A stretch of DNA of 64,000 nucleotides from the NCBI GenBank assembly GCA_023079485.1, contig CM041084.1, forward strand, positions 21,914,609-21,978,608. The letters run 5' to 3'. Both the position numbers and the translations under genes were made by a program. The stretch comes from Archilochus colubris. Lineage: Eukaryota; Chordata; Aves; Apodiformes; Trochilidae. The notes under the pieces are model-generated. The model made no database searches, had not been told where the DNA came from, and saw only the letters and a list, made by a program, of their open reading frames with translations. Below, piece by piece: positions 22,494 through 35,079 of the stretch. Positions within the stretch are counted from its first letter, which is position 1, and every line of letters starts with the position of its first letter.

Positions 22494-24394
22494 TTTATAA
22501 GGTTCATCAGGTAGGAGATTAAAATGGGATTAAAAGAAAGGCACTTACTCAAATTCAGTTTTATGCCAGGAAATTACCTCTAAAGAAGAGGTAATCACTG
22601 GAAGAAACGTATGGTAACCCAGTGAAGAGAAGGGGCTTCTACAACTATTGGGAAGTATTTAGCCTGGGTATCATTAGCTCAAATAGATTTTTCATCTGCT
22701 TTCTCCATAAAGAGTACCTGTCAAGGCTTGGGAGAAATCATGTTCTGCCCAACCCTGAACTGCTAGAGGTGTCCCTCTGGATGGGGTGGATCATAGGACA
22801 GCTTTGAGCCCTCTCCACCTCTCCAGACTCACCAAGAAATCAACCCTTGGAGTGGAGTGTACTCCATAACCAAAACTTTATGGACAAAAATAAATCAAAA
22901 AAAGAGGTTGTACAGATACCAAATGATCAGGCAGCTCTAATCACCTATATAAAATGAAAAGCAACCTATTCATTCACCATTTAAAATTACAAGGCACAGA
23001 CTCCAACACGGGGAAAGGCTGATATCAAGTTGTAAACCTTGGAAAATATAATTATGCTATCAAAACAACAACAACAAATCTTAAAATGAACAGTTCCTCT
23101 ATAATTACAAATATTAGGAAACTTAAGAGACTGTATCAAGTGAAGAACTAGGAGAACAGGTATTACAGCCCCTGCTGTTTCTGCAAGTATTTTCATTAGG
23201 TAGAGAAGCAATGGAATTAGACCAAAGGGAATGAGTTTCTGGAAGCTATTTACCAACTATAAACTAGCAAAGGAACAGGGAATTCTAGTTAAATTGCAAG
23301 CTATTAGAGTTGTTTTTTCTCTTTCTGCTTCCCCCCAACTGGCTGTTCAATATGAAAAATAACACTCTGTGAGCAGAGGCTTCCTGTAACCCACCATGAT
23401 CAGCAACATCCATTGCTTTATTGAGATAAATGGGTACTACACAACCAAAACACTTTGTGTACATGAAGCTAAAAAGTCAGAAACAAGGTTTTGTCATCTG
23501 AGAATAGAAACTAAAGAACAATTTTGGATCCACATTGTCAAACAAATTAGCAATGAAGAGACAGATCTGAACTATCCCTTGTTCCCGTTCCTCTCAGGTG
23601 AGGAAGTTGTGCAAAATTATTTACTGATTGAAAAACTTCTGAACTTCTCTGGCCAGTATTTATTACAAACAGTAATTATTCCTACAGTTCTCTTCTGTAA
23701 ACACCGTTTCTTAGTTACATATGATAAATGGAGAATGGCGGTCACCTTTTTTTATGTTCTGTTCTCCTCTCATAAAGAAAGAGGTCTAAAAAGCTTGGTT
23801 TTTTAGTTAAGTCTGATTGAATAAACATACTGCAAACATTTTTATAGGTTTTTGTTTGTTTGTTTGTTTGTTTTTAACTGGAAAATAAGATATTCTCAGA
23901 CCTGTATTGGTTTAAAATATAGCATCAAACATTACAAAATATTTAAACCAAAGTACTGTGAAAGTGGTTTATTCCATTTTTTTCTACCTTTGCTTGATAT
24001 TTTCTAATTTAAACACAGTCATGCACTGCCCATGATATTTTGTTTCCTCCAAACAAAGACTTCACTAACTCACATTTTATCCCATTCCTGAAATAAAATT
24101 TGTCAGAATATCTTTCCATGGCATTTAAATAGCTTAATCTTTCAGTGACAGCCAGTGTCTCCACCATAAATCTCTAAATCACTTAGATCTCTGGCTTAGG
24201 GAGCTTTCAACATATTCCCAGGCCCTCATTGTCCAAGATAGCTCTGACTTTCCACTTTTTTTCTTAATTTAACCAGTTCCTTCCAAAAGCATTAAAAATC
24301 AATTAATGTTTTGTTTAAACCTGTGCTTTGATCCAGGAAAAATTACTTTGAATCCAGGTTCCCAGCTTCTAGCACAATGCTGTAGTCTACCCTA
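22494..24394. other. Unique spacer between two young CR1 copies
   Basis: About 1.9 kb of AT-rich DNA between same-strand CR1 fragments. It contains a 136-codon frame at 23396-23806 with no recognised domain and a (TTTG)5 microsatellite. The spacer itself is not repeated in the window, so the two CR1 copies are separate insertions rather than a tandem duplication. Confidence 0.5.
23851..23875 (+). repeat. (TTTG)n microsatellite
   Basis: Five perfect TTTG units (23851-23870) followed by T5. Confidence 0.95.
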
Positions 24395-25057
24395 CAAGGA
24401 CTGAGGGGACATGAGCCAGCAGTGTGCCCAGGTGGCCAAGAAAGCCAATGGCATCCTGGCCTGTATCCGGAACAGCGTCGCCAGCAGGTCCAAGGAAGTG
24501 ATTCTGCCCCTATATTCAGCCCTGGTGAGGCCACACCTCGAGTCCTGTGTCCAGTTCTGGGCCCTTCAGTTTAGGAAGGATATTGAGGTCCTGGAGCAGG
24601 TCCAAAGGAGGGCAACCAGGCTGGTGAAGGGACTCGAGCACAGACCCTATGAGAAGAGGCTGAGGGAGCTGGGGCTGTTCAGTCTGGAGAAGAGGAGGCT
24701 CAGGGGAGACCTCATCGCTCTCTACAACTACCTGAAAGGAGGGTGTAGCCAGGTGGGGGTTGGACTCTTTTGCCAGACGACTTTCAACAAGACAAGAGGG
24801 CATGGTTTTAAGTTGTGCCAGGGGAAATTTAGGTTAGATATTAGAAAGAATTTCTTTACAGAGAGAGTGATCCGGCATTGGAATGGGCTGCCCAGGGAAG
24901 TAGTGGATTCTCCGTCCCTGGAGATATTTAAAAAGAGACTGGATGTGGCACTCAGTGCCATGGTCTAGCAATCGCAACGGTGGTTCAAGGGTTGGACTCG
25001 ATGATCTCTGAGGTCCCTTCCAACCCAGCCAATTCTATGATTCTATGGTTCTATGAC
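24395..25057 (+). mobile_element. CR1 LINE, young 3' fragment (copy B of a pair)
   Basis: A 5'-truncated CR1 that begins about 100 bp further upstream in ORF2 than copy A. The start is near 24395, just before 'gaggggacatgagccagc'. It runs to three octamers, ATTCTATG, ATTCTATG and GTTCTATG, ending at about 25057. The ORF2 stop is at 24966-24968. Relative to copy A there are about 11 differences in the first 220 shared bases, none in the next 241 (24731-24971), and about 3-4 in the tail. The retained CpGs and open frame mark it as young. Confidence 0.95.
24411..24968 (+). pseudogene. CR1 ORF2 C-terminal fragment, 185 codons open
   Basis: The longest intact-looking coding stretch in the window. 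It starts with [19 protein letters not shown], a conserved CR1 block downstream of the reverse transcriptase catalytic core. It continues through [46 protein letters not shown] and [14 protein letters not shown] to DVALSAMV and the stop. This is the C-terminal part of the LINE protein only: no endonuclease, no catalytic aspartates, no promoter. The ATG is internal to ORF2, not a true start. It should not be annotated as a host gene. Confidence 0.9.
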
Positions 25058-26244
25058 TCTTCCTCTGTGCTGCTGCAGGCAGATGATGTGTGGCCTCTTC
25101 TGCATCACTGCCTTATGCTTTTGCACACCTTGGCTTTATCACTGAGCCGCTGAACACCCTTCTACCCTTGCTACCACTTTTGCAGCTCAAGCCTTCTTGG
25201 CCACCATTAGCAGGCACTTGAAGGGTTGGGTTTTTTTTATTGTCACCACCCATACTTAATTAGCTTAAAAAAGTTTAATTAGCTTAAAAATTTCACTTAA
25301 ATCTTCATGTCAGATTAAATATTTGGTGGGAGGGTTTGTTTCAGAAGAAGGAAAACCAGAAAGTTTTATAATCTCTTTGAGTCAATTTTCCCCCTCAAAT
25401 GAGCAAAAAAATCAATTATTAGCTAGCATTATAAAGGATTTCATGCTTCTGTAATGATCCAAGTTCTCCATAGACAAAGAAAAAATAACCTGCTAAGCTA
25501 CACACAGTAGAGCTAACCTGTAATCATTAGCTCCACAAGCACTGAATCTCCCCAACTGGGCTAAATGGAGAATCTCCATTACTTGCCACTGGGGAAGTAT
25601 ATATTCTCTTCTCAGGACAGCAAACACAAATGGAATAATTGCAAAAACATGAGCACAACTGTAACTGCATGCAGAGCAAAGTGCCTGAGTCTGCTTCCCA
25701 GCCTCCTACTTTCCCATCTTCCCATTAGGGACTTCTGTTAACAAAAGAATATGAGTTCTGGGTGGAAAAAAGTCTTTTTTTCTACCTGTGGGAAGATTGC
25801 AGCAGAAATTGTTCATGTCAGCTTGTTGTCAAAGCCTTTGTACCTGAGCCCTTCTTCCACTAACTTGTTTCCCCACAGACCAAAAACTTTCAGTTCCCTA
25901 TTAATTGCAGGACATATTGGTCTTGAATGCTAGTGCCTGAATGTAAATTCACTGTTTCTAACATCAGGCAGACAGAAACACATAAAAATCTAGCACAGGT
26001 GGGGCATCTTTTTTATTCCTTAAAAAAATATTGTTGCACTGGATGGAAGGTTTTCCCTTGTTAAGTCCTTCTACTTAAAGTGTATAATTTGCTGTGTCAT
26101 AAACAGTGAAAGAATACCAGTGGTGGTTTGTCATCAACAACCAAATGCTATTCCTGGACAGGTGAATCAGTGGGAACACTGTCCCTCAGAGGGTTTTTAC
26201 ATTTTTGACACACCAGTGGCTAACTCTTATTATTTTCACCACAA

Positions 26245-26269
26245 ATCAGTTCATCATTGATGAACTGAT
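26245..26269. repeat. Perfect inverted repeat, 12-bp arms, 1-nt centre
   Basis: ATCAGTTCATCA, T, TGATGAACTGAT. The arms pair at all 12 positions around a single central base, making it the longest near-perfect palindrome I found in the window. It could be a dimeric protein-binding site or a cruciform-prone spot. No function is shown. Confidence 0.9.
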
Positions 26270-26434
26270 CATTGAACGTACAGAATCAGAGTACGTTATT
26301 CAACAAAACATGCAAGTTCTGGTTGTTTCCAGCACAGAAAAATACAAATTTCCTGTGAATTACATATATTTGTGTAAAAGTATGAAAGGTACAATACCAT
26401 ATTTGGAATCCAACATGGAATGTCTCTCTTGCTC

Positions 26435-26451
26435 TTTTTTTTTTTTTTTTT
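26435..26451 (+). repeat. Poly(T) tract, 17 bp
   Basis: T17 preceded by a TCTC-rich stretch (26422-26434). Confidence 0.9.
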
Positions 26452-29400
26452 CTTCCACAAATATATTGTATCATGTGAAAAAATATAGAGCTCTCAGGGA
26501 TTTTGATGTATTTTTATCTGATATAAGTTAGTAAACACGTGGCAACATATATACCAGCTGAATATACCTACAGAACTATTTCCATTTTGGAGTGAAAAGT
26601 TAAAGAGATTACATATGAAGGGTAACTTGATAGTTAGGAATAAGAATGAAAACTGAAATTAAATTTACATCAGTAAAGAAATAGGCCACAACTTTAATTA
26701 TATGCTTCCAGATTTATTTGTGTTTTATTTCTTTGTAAGTAATATTTTCTGCAAGAAATGTAGTATTTTGACAGATGCAAATGTTTGTGGGAGGGCCTGC
26801 AGAAGTGAGATGGATGAAGGCTTTTGCTGATCTTAGTATGCATAGTTTCAGCCTACATATTTTGCTGATCTTTATTTTTACCATCTACAGATGATGATGA
26901 TAAGGAAGCTTGCATTGCTTCCTTCAATTCCAGCAACCAGATCTATTAAGAGATTGTCAGAAATGTAAGTCTTCCAGAACAATTTCAGGTGTGGGAGTTA
27001 GCTGATCAGAGTACTCTGCTAACAGAAGACTCTGCTTCTGTCTATCATAAGTTTATATATTTTCTGTTTTGTGTTTGATGGGTGAGAAAGATACAACAGT
27101 TGCTAGTAGCAGCACCTGTTACCAACAAGAACATTTCTCTGAAAGATGCTGACACACTGTCAGCACCTTCTCACACATGTATCCCTGTGCAGGACTCTGT
27201 AGTACACTCTGCTGTTAGGTATGCTATAAATTGCTGCACTTGCATTCTTGGAACCATTCAAAAATGAGAGGATTTTCCATAGTGTTACTGCAAACTTTAC
27301 AGTGATAGTTTAGCCTAATTCCCAGAACCTCATTATCTTTAAAATCCCTTGGGATAAGGAATTAGACACAGCAGTCCTCCACAGTTTCCAGGTCTGTCCT
27401 CTTCCCCATGCCAATGGAAACCTGCCCTGCATTATGAAAGACACAGCCAGACCTGCTTAAGTCACAGCAGCTACGTCAGGTGATTTAAACTGCTTGGGCA
27501 AAGGGTCAGAGAAACAAATTCTTCACAGCTGCAGTATAAGAAGCTCGAAGTGATAAAGACCAAGACAAAAGCAACACTTTTCCCAGTCCCTGCTTCCTTC
27601 AACAGGACAAGATGCGGTATAAAGTCCTCCACTCTTGCCCTGGAGAGCCATTTAAATTCCTTCTACATCACTGAGAAAAAAAAAGAAAACAAACATGTCC
27701 TTGGCCCAGTCTGTGATGTCCTGTAGTTAGCTTTTGGTCAGCCTCACTCCCTCTCTTCCCTCAGCTAATATTGTAGAAATTGTTCTTAGCCAGAGTCACA
27801 CAGGCTCTCTGTGTACACAGGGTGCATGAAGCATTCAATCAAGCCCCTGTGTACATAAATCAGCTTTGATGATTAGACAGGTGGGCTGCTCCCCTACTGG
27901 GACAACACTGGTTTCACTAACACTTCTGCATTTTGCCATGTAGATATCCCCTCAATGCTGGAGAACTGTTAATATGTGATAAAAAGGAGCACATCCCTTT
28001 AGGAATTATTTTCCTTGAAAACACAAAATCATTTAATAATACTTTGACAATACTATGAGCACTTCACATCCCTCTCCTAATAGTCCTAGCAGGGAATGCA
28101 AGCCACAGCATTCTGACAATTTCTCATCTCAGAAATGCCAGATCCTGGATGAGAGTGCATCCTGCATACATTGGTCTGCTCTAGATGAGGATGTTGGTGC
28201 TGGTCTGGCAGTGTCTGGGAGTCATTCCCTGCCTCACCATGGACTTTCTGCCATGTAACCTGCTTGCTGGATGGTCTCTGCAGCAAGCAGGTACCAAGCC
28301 CATACCAGAAACAAGGTTGGGAAGCTCAGAGTTCCTGGTACTCTACAGCTGCACCATGGCCAAGGGATCCCAGCCCCACAGCCTCAAAGTAGCCCCACCA
28401 GGATTCACAGCAGGCTGGATAGACACAGGGTTTTCCCTGTCCAGAGAAGGGAGTAGATGGGTCTTCCCACTACACACTCAGCCAGCCCAGCAAGACAGGA
28501 TTTTGCTGGGAATTTTTCTTGTTCCTCCTAAGGATTGTCCCCAGCTAGAAGCAACCCCAACTGAGTGAATATCTGATAGAAAGAGGAGATACTGTATGTT
28601 CCTGAACCATATTGTCTGTGAAAAATATCAATGACTGTTTTGAAATGAAACAGGATCTTGAATGCTTGGATATTCTTGCAGAACAAAAGCTGGTTTTCCA
28701 CCATTCACTGTAATAACAGAGTATACTAGCAAACTGAAGTCACATTCTTATGATGGGTAGACTGGGAAGTGTTTTGACAAAATGATATTTAACAGAAACA
28801 CTTTTTCCTTTTCTGTCTAAATAAAATTGTTGTTTTCTCTAGAAAAGTCAAAGGTCCAGAATATTTCTAGTTTTGCCTATGGGTTTTCAGATTTCCTGAA
28901 TTATGTGATTCATCTGCTTCTCCTTTTCCTGAGCTGGGTCTCTGCTGCCCCATTTCCCCTGCTTTTGAACAGAAGGTTAAATACCTAAGGAGCCTAACAG
29001 GTCCTCTCCATGCAGGGAAACCAAGACACTGCTGGCACTTATTCACATGCCTCATGTCATCAACATTCAAAACATGAATTTATTATGCTGCACAAACAGT
29101 TTTGATGCCATGGTTTCTGCTGCAGTAAATAAAGCTGTTGGTCATATGATTCATATGTAATTATATGAACTCTTATCCATAGGGGACACCTGAGTCCATT
29201 ATTACCACCAGACACTTTAGTAGCTTTGCTTCTCATCAAAACAATGAGTTTGATGTCAGTTTAGAAAATGTTATCAGGGTTATCATGGCTTGCTGAACAT
29301 TAACCAGTCCATGCCAAGGGTAAGGTTATCCTGCCAGTCCAACGGCTCCAGCAAAGCTGGACACTTAGAAAAAGCTGACAAGGAACAATATGAAACCCTT

Positions 29401-31190
29401 CGGAGTCCAGTCAGAATAAAAAATGTTTTAAAAGTCTTTTCTTATGCTTGCTCCAAAACTAATGGCTCAGAGAAACAGCATTTTAAAAAGAGCTGAAAAA
29501 GTTGCTACAGTAAACATGAATTAAGTTTAACAGCCCTCTGCCCTCCTTTTCAGGCCTCAAGTGCTCCCAATGTGTCAATAAAACATTCCCTTTATTATAG
29601 TTTGTCAAGTAATGCAGACAATGCAAAGGAAAGGTTCTCACATAAGTAAACAGAAATGTTGTGCTAATCAGATTGAGGAGAACAAAGCAGAGGCACACGA
29701 CCAGATGTGCTCCTGGGAGTTTTTGCTTCCCAGGTACAGGTTCCTTCAGCCCTGGTTATGAGGTTGTCTTCTCAGACTGTTCCTCACAGCTACAAATTGT
29801 GTGGCTGTTCTCCCCAATACATCACTGTTGCCTCATCCAAGGCAACATCTGTGTCTATCATGTTGGTATTTCAAGGAACCCTTGAGGATCCCTGTAGTTG
29901 GGGCAGCTTTACAAGATCAGGGGCTAGCCATAGCCACAATCACCACAACTTGGGGTAAGGAAGACAGCAAACTGGCAAACAGAATAGGAAAACTGGGAAG
30001 GTCCTTTAATACGTTGTTTTTAGCAGGAGAAAATCAGTGTAAATTAAGAAAAAAATAAAACAGGTCTAGTCTGACACTTGGACTGTATGAATTGATCATC
30101 TTAGACAGTCTGTAAAATAGAGTTGCACGACTTTATTGGCAGATTTATTGGCTGGTATCACCAGTGTAAAGTAACACTGTTTGCACAAGACTGGCCTTTA
30201 AATTAGCTATTACTACACAGGAAAGAAAGGCATAACATTGTTTTCTGAAAAAATGCTTAGTGGCTGGTAAATAATAGTGTAGGAGTGATTAATAAATGTA
30301 TAGAAAAGGAAACAGCATCATTGTGTTACTGCACAAATCTACAATATGTCAGAAACTTAAATATTGCACCAAGTTTTTGGCAGGTCTGTTCTAAAAAACT
30401 TTACAGTGGAGTTAGTAAAGGACAGAGAAAGGCAACAAATGCTATCAGATATGTGGAGAACACTCCAGATTAGAGGAGATTGTAAAGAAGAGAATTTAAG
30501 GGCTTAAAAAGAGCCAGAGAAGATGACATGATGTTGCTTAATAAAGCTAGGAATTCTAGGGAGAAGAACATTTATTTTTCTCAGAGTGTACATAAAAGAA
30601 ATTAAAATTAGCCCTTGCAAAATCATCAGTTAACACATTTGCAATAAAAAATACATTTTTTTAATTAATCTATATAAACTGAAAAATCATTGTCATGTAA
30701 GTGCCATAGATTTTCAGAGAGGCTAGTAAGATAAACAGGTTCAAAATAGAGAAACAAATTCACAGAAGTTAAGGTTATTAGTAGCTTTTGAAAACAATGT
30801 TCTAAGTGATAATTCAAACTCAAGAAAGTCTTTAACTGCTGACTGCTGAAAACACATTATTAAAACATACAGAGGTCACTTCATTGTTACGAGAGTGATC
30901 TGATCTGATACATATGCTCTGAAAGTGCTTGTATTGATCTTAACATTTCCAAGATAAGTATTAATCACTGAGTCATGACAACACTGAGTTACTTCTGAGC
31001 ATACATGGGTACCTGAAGAACTTTGATGTGAAAAATGGAGACAGATTCTCAATTAAACAGTATTTTATATACTAAGCCTGCTCATATACTCCTTTTAAGT
31101 GCCCTAGTTGTATACCAGGTATCAGAGGTCCTTTTAATATTGAGGATGAGGGAACAGATTTTACTTTATAAGAAATATATAAACTCTCTG

Positions 31191-31235
31191 TGAGAAAAAA
31201 AAACCAACACAAACCCCAACAAAAACAAAAAAGCA
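31191..31235 (+). repeat. A/C-rich low-complexity tract
   Basis: Runs of A interrupted by CC, CCC and single C (A9, CCAACACAAACCCC, then A5C and A6). One of several tracts in the window with the same A plus C strand bias. Confidence 0.75.
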
Positions 31236-33654
31236 CAGCAGAATACTTATCATTCTCAAAATCTTTTCTTTTTTAAGCCTAAACAGATGGTGTTCAAAGT
31301 GCTCAAGGGGACAAATTATCTGCATCAAAAATACCATTGTGGAAAGACTTATCCCAGTCTTCAGTCTCAAATGATGAAAGAAATGCAGGAAAGCTTTTCT
31401 GTTAAGGTCCCTTGATAAGATGTAATTGCTATTTTCTCACCATCAAAGCCCTCATTTTGTATTTTAGAATGTTTTCATATTTGTTTCTTAGTGGCAGACA
31501 GAAGGAATCAAATTACTGTTGACAGTTCTCATGCTAATAGAGACTTTACCTTAAATTTATCTGATGCATAAACTTCCCATTTTCAGAGGAAAATTCTTCT
31601 GTAGTTACTCAGTTAACTTCAAAAGTCAGTAGCTCAATCACCACCAAGCTTCTACATCTTCCAGTCTGAGATTTTATGATGTAGACATTCTATTTTCATT
31701 GAATCACATGATAGTGTTGGCCAGAAAATTGAATTTAAACAGTAATTGTTCAAGACAAACTAAATTTCCAATCCCAGCTATTTGCTAATACACCTTTCGT
31801 TGTTTCTTTTCCTTGGCTGGTTTTTACTGTTTGTTTGGGATTTTTTTTAAAGAATCTAGGACTATGTTTGCCTAGAAAGAAAGATATTATTGTTCCACTC
31901 TTCTATTTCTACTTCTTTCTGCCTTCCCATCTTGCTGTAGCAAAGACTATAAATTTCCCCAAAGTATGTGATTCTCTCATATTTTCCTCCAGCTGTGCAT
32001 GTCCTTGTGTTCTTTCAGCTCTGCTAATCCTTTCCTCAGTGTGTTATGCCCAGGACAACCCTTTTCACCATCCAGCTCTGATGGGTGAAGCAAAGGGAGA
32101 AGGGTTTATTATAGGACTGTTTCTTTGTTTCAGACCTCGTATCCACATGAGCTATCTCACCAAAACATCCAGCTTGATGCTGACAAGCAATCCGAATGTT
32201 TAATTTTCTATCCACCAGCCTCCTGACCTTTCTTCTTTCTTGATCACTTTTGACAGCACTTTCATCTTGCTATTGACAGATAATTTTCTCATGGCCCTCT
32301 CCTTACAAGTTTACACCAAAGCTTTTTCTAAACCTTATTGGCTCTCTCTTTTCAAAAACCTCCATCTGAAATATGGTTATAAAATAATATAGCAAAAGAA
32401 CTCATTTTAGCCCATGATTTTAGTTTTAAACCCCATCTCACTTCTACTTGTTCTACGCTAAAAATAACTCACTTTTACTTAGCTTTATCTTACTTCTACA
32501 TCTTAGATTCAACCAGTGGCACAGCAACCCCCCTTTCCAGATCCATTCTACATGAACACCTCTGAGCTCCCCACAAACATCCACAAAATAACCCTGTTGT
32601 TCTCTCAAATGACTCCCTGAAACTGGCCTTTCCAGTGATGCTTACAAGAAATAGACCTGGCAACAACAGAGTGCTGCCTGACATTCTTTTCATACAATCT
32701 GTTCCTTACACTTCCCAGCTTTCTTTTAAATACACCCAGTGCTTTAAACTGGAATGGAATGGTTTTGGGAAAGAATTTTGGCTTTTGGTTAGGGTAGCAT
32801 CTAGTAGAGAGAAATCCTTGCTGTAACAGAAACTTCTGGACACTATCAGAGGACATCCATACAGTACACAGCATGTAGTTGCAGACAGAAGTAGGACAGA
32901 CATGCTTGGTCAACAGTCTTGTGAAAACCTGAGAGAACCTGGGAACAGAGTGTCTTGCAGTCAAACTGTGGAGCATGGTGGTGAAATTAACAAGCTCCAA
33001 AAACTTGCAGCAACTTTTACCATGAGAAGGCTAAACTTTGTTTCCATTCATACCTTTAGGTAATACAAGCATTTTCGAAAATGTAATATTTCCAATATTA
33101 TGAAAAAAAGTGTGAATTAATGAAGTTACAACTTAATTGATACAAATATTCATAGCACCTGACTGAAAAAGCCCCATGAAGGTGACCAGCTATAAGAGAG
33201 TCAGGGAGCCAGCACCCTTCGACACACAAGCTGAGAAATCATTTATATAAAGCCACACAAGTATTCTGTCAGAAGATGAAAATACACAGATATAAGCCTC
33301 TTACAAGACCTTTCCTGATGTGAAAAGTAACAAAATAAGTTAGGGTAGTATAAAATTCTTCAGTCATACAGACTTGTCTGCAATCTCAGTTTCATCCCTA
33401 TGAATCTTTTGAATTTATATGAATCTGATGTCTGCAAATGTTCAGTGAAATACAGCAGGCTAACACACTGGCTCTGATCACATCTGGGATGTAAACCAAG
33501 ATTTTAATAGAGTAGCATATATCTGTGGGAGATTTGTGTCAGCAAATAGTCCTGCAAATGCTACTGTATCCATGAAGTTACGTGTTTGACAAATTAACTG
33601 TGGGGAGCTCCTTAATCATGCATAGCTATATACTAATTTTCCCCTAATTTGATT

Positions 33655-33785
33655 TATTTGGGTTTTTCATTGTTTTTGTTTTGTTTTGGGATTTTGTTGG
33701 GTTTTTTTTGTCGTTGTTGGTTGGGTTGGATGGTTGGTTGGGCTGGGTTGGTTTTGCTTGATTTTTTGTGTTTGTTTGTTTTTCT
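33655..33785 (+). repeat. G/T-rich low-complexity tract
   Basis: About 130 bp almost free of A and C, built from TTTTG, TTGGG and GGTTGG units, with GGTT repeats densest at 33716-33752. The opposite strand is A/C-rich, like the tracts at 31.2, 37.67, 39.6 and 55.45 kb. The many GG runs could allow two-tetrad G-quadruplexes. A 62-codon frame across it (33686-33874) encodes a Trp/Gly/Phe/Val-rich peptide purely because of composition and is not a gene. Confidence 0.85.
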
Positions 33786-35079
33786 TATGTTCTTCAAGTA
33801 TACGAAACATACTTACTGAGAAGCTGGGAAGCAGAAGTACAGGGTTAGATATAATTAAGAATACAATGGATTAAATGTTTGAAATCTCTCAAGATTGTAA
33901 GTGGCTTACAGAGAATTTTTTTTAAACTGAGATAACACTTAATGGACATCATGTTATCCATGTGATGGTTCTTAGATTGCTATCCAAGAAACCAAGCTGA
34001 TAACCTGGAAATAAGTTCATATTAGAAAATACAATATTGGTTCTGGTTCCTGAAGGCAAAATAATCAGTGAGGCTGAAATATAATCTGCTGTAAAAGATT
34101 GTAGATGGACTAGGCATAGATAAGTTTGAAATATATTTACAGTATTCCTTGGCTTGTCAGATTTTTTTCTTATGAATGTCAATTATACAACATTTCAAAC
34201 AATAGTGGAAAGTCTAATCTGAAGCGAAGTTCTGAGAGACATAAAAACTCAAAATCTAGTCTGCAAGGGTCATATGTCACACTGATGATTTTGGTAATAA
34301 ATATGGATAAGGTAAAAATTAGGCTTTGAGAATTTAAGACATGATGAATAATAATTATGTCTAATATTCTTTTAACTCTGTAAATCTGAGTAATCGTTTC
34401 AAATACTAAGCTTCTACCAGGAACTTTTATGCCCATCACTAGTGCCCACTGTTATCACTTCTCTAAATCCTTGCAGTGTTATTTGTATTGTGACACTCCA
34501 CATCTCAGCTTTTGAATAGCCCAAGAGAAATTATTTCATGCACAGAGGCACACACACTCCCATTTGACAAATTTACAGAGAGCTCTGAAAAAACATCAGG
34601 AAATTCTGAAATGGAGTAAGGAAGGAGACTTGTTCCCTGGATAGAGTTCAGCAGAGTTCTCCTGTAGTCTAGAGTGCTCTCATGTGGCCACAGCAATCTG
34701 GATCCACCCTTTACTTTAGAAACAAGTGTATACTACCCCGATTATCCCCTGCCTTGCTTCTATATGCCACAATCAGTGTACCATGCTTTGAATGTGGCAC
34801 TGTGAAGGTCAGGATGGATCATGTGTTCCTGGTCATCTCTGTTGACTTCATACAAATGTCAGCACTATGGGGTCTCAAATCCAGTCAGTGCCATTTGGGT
34901 CTCAAACGTATTTACAGATTTTGTAAAAATATCAGATTTGAGAAAACTTTATTATTTACTGAGCTCCACCATGCCTGCCAGAACCTTGAAACTAAAATAA
35001 TTTATAACACTGGCATTTCAGCATCCATAATTTTGTAGCCAATTTCCATTTGCCCTTTGCATTGCATTTACAAATAGTT

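Noticed and set aside
24516..24961. Minus-strand frames of 95 and 77 codons
   Set aside because: They are antisense shadows of the CR1 ORF2 fragment; equivalents recur at 21959-22404 in the other copy.
24411..24968. 185-codon frame as a host gene
   Set aside because: It is the C-terminal part of CR1 ORF2; the ATG is internal to the LINE protein.
28185..28568. 127-codon plus frame with a signal-peptide-like start
   Set aside because: No family resemblance, no exon context, and three other frames are open in the same GC-richer stretch.
33686..33874. 62-codon Trp/Gly/Phe/Val-rich peptide
   Set aside because: It is a composition effect of the G/T-rich low-complexity tract.
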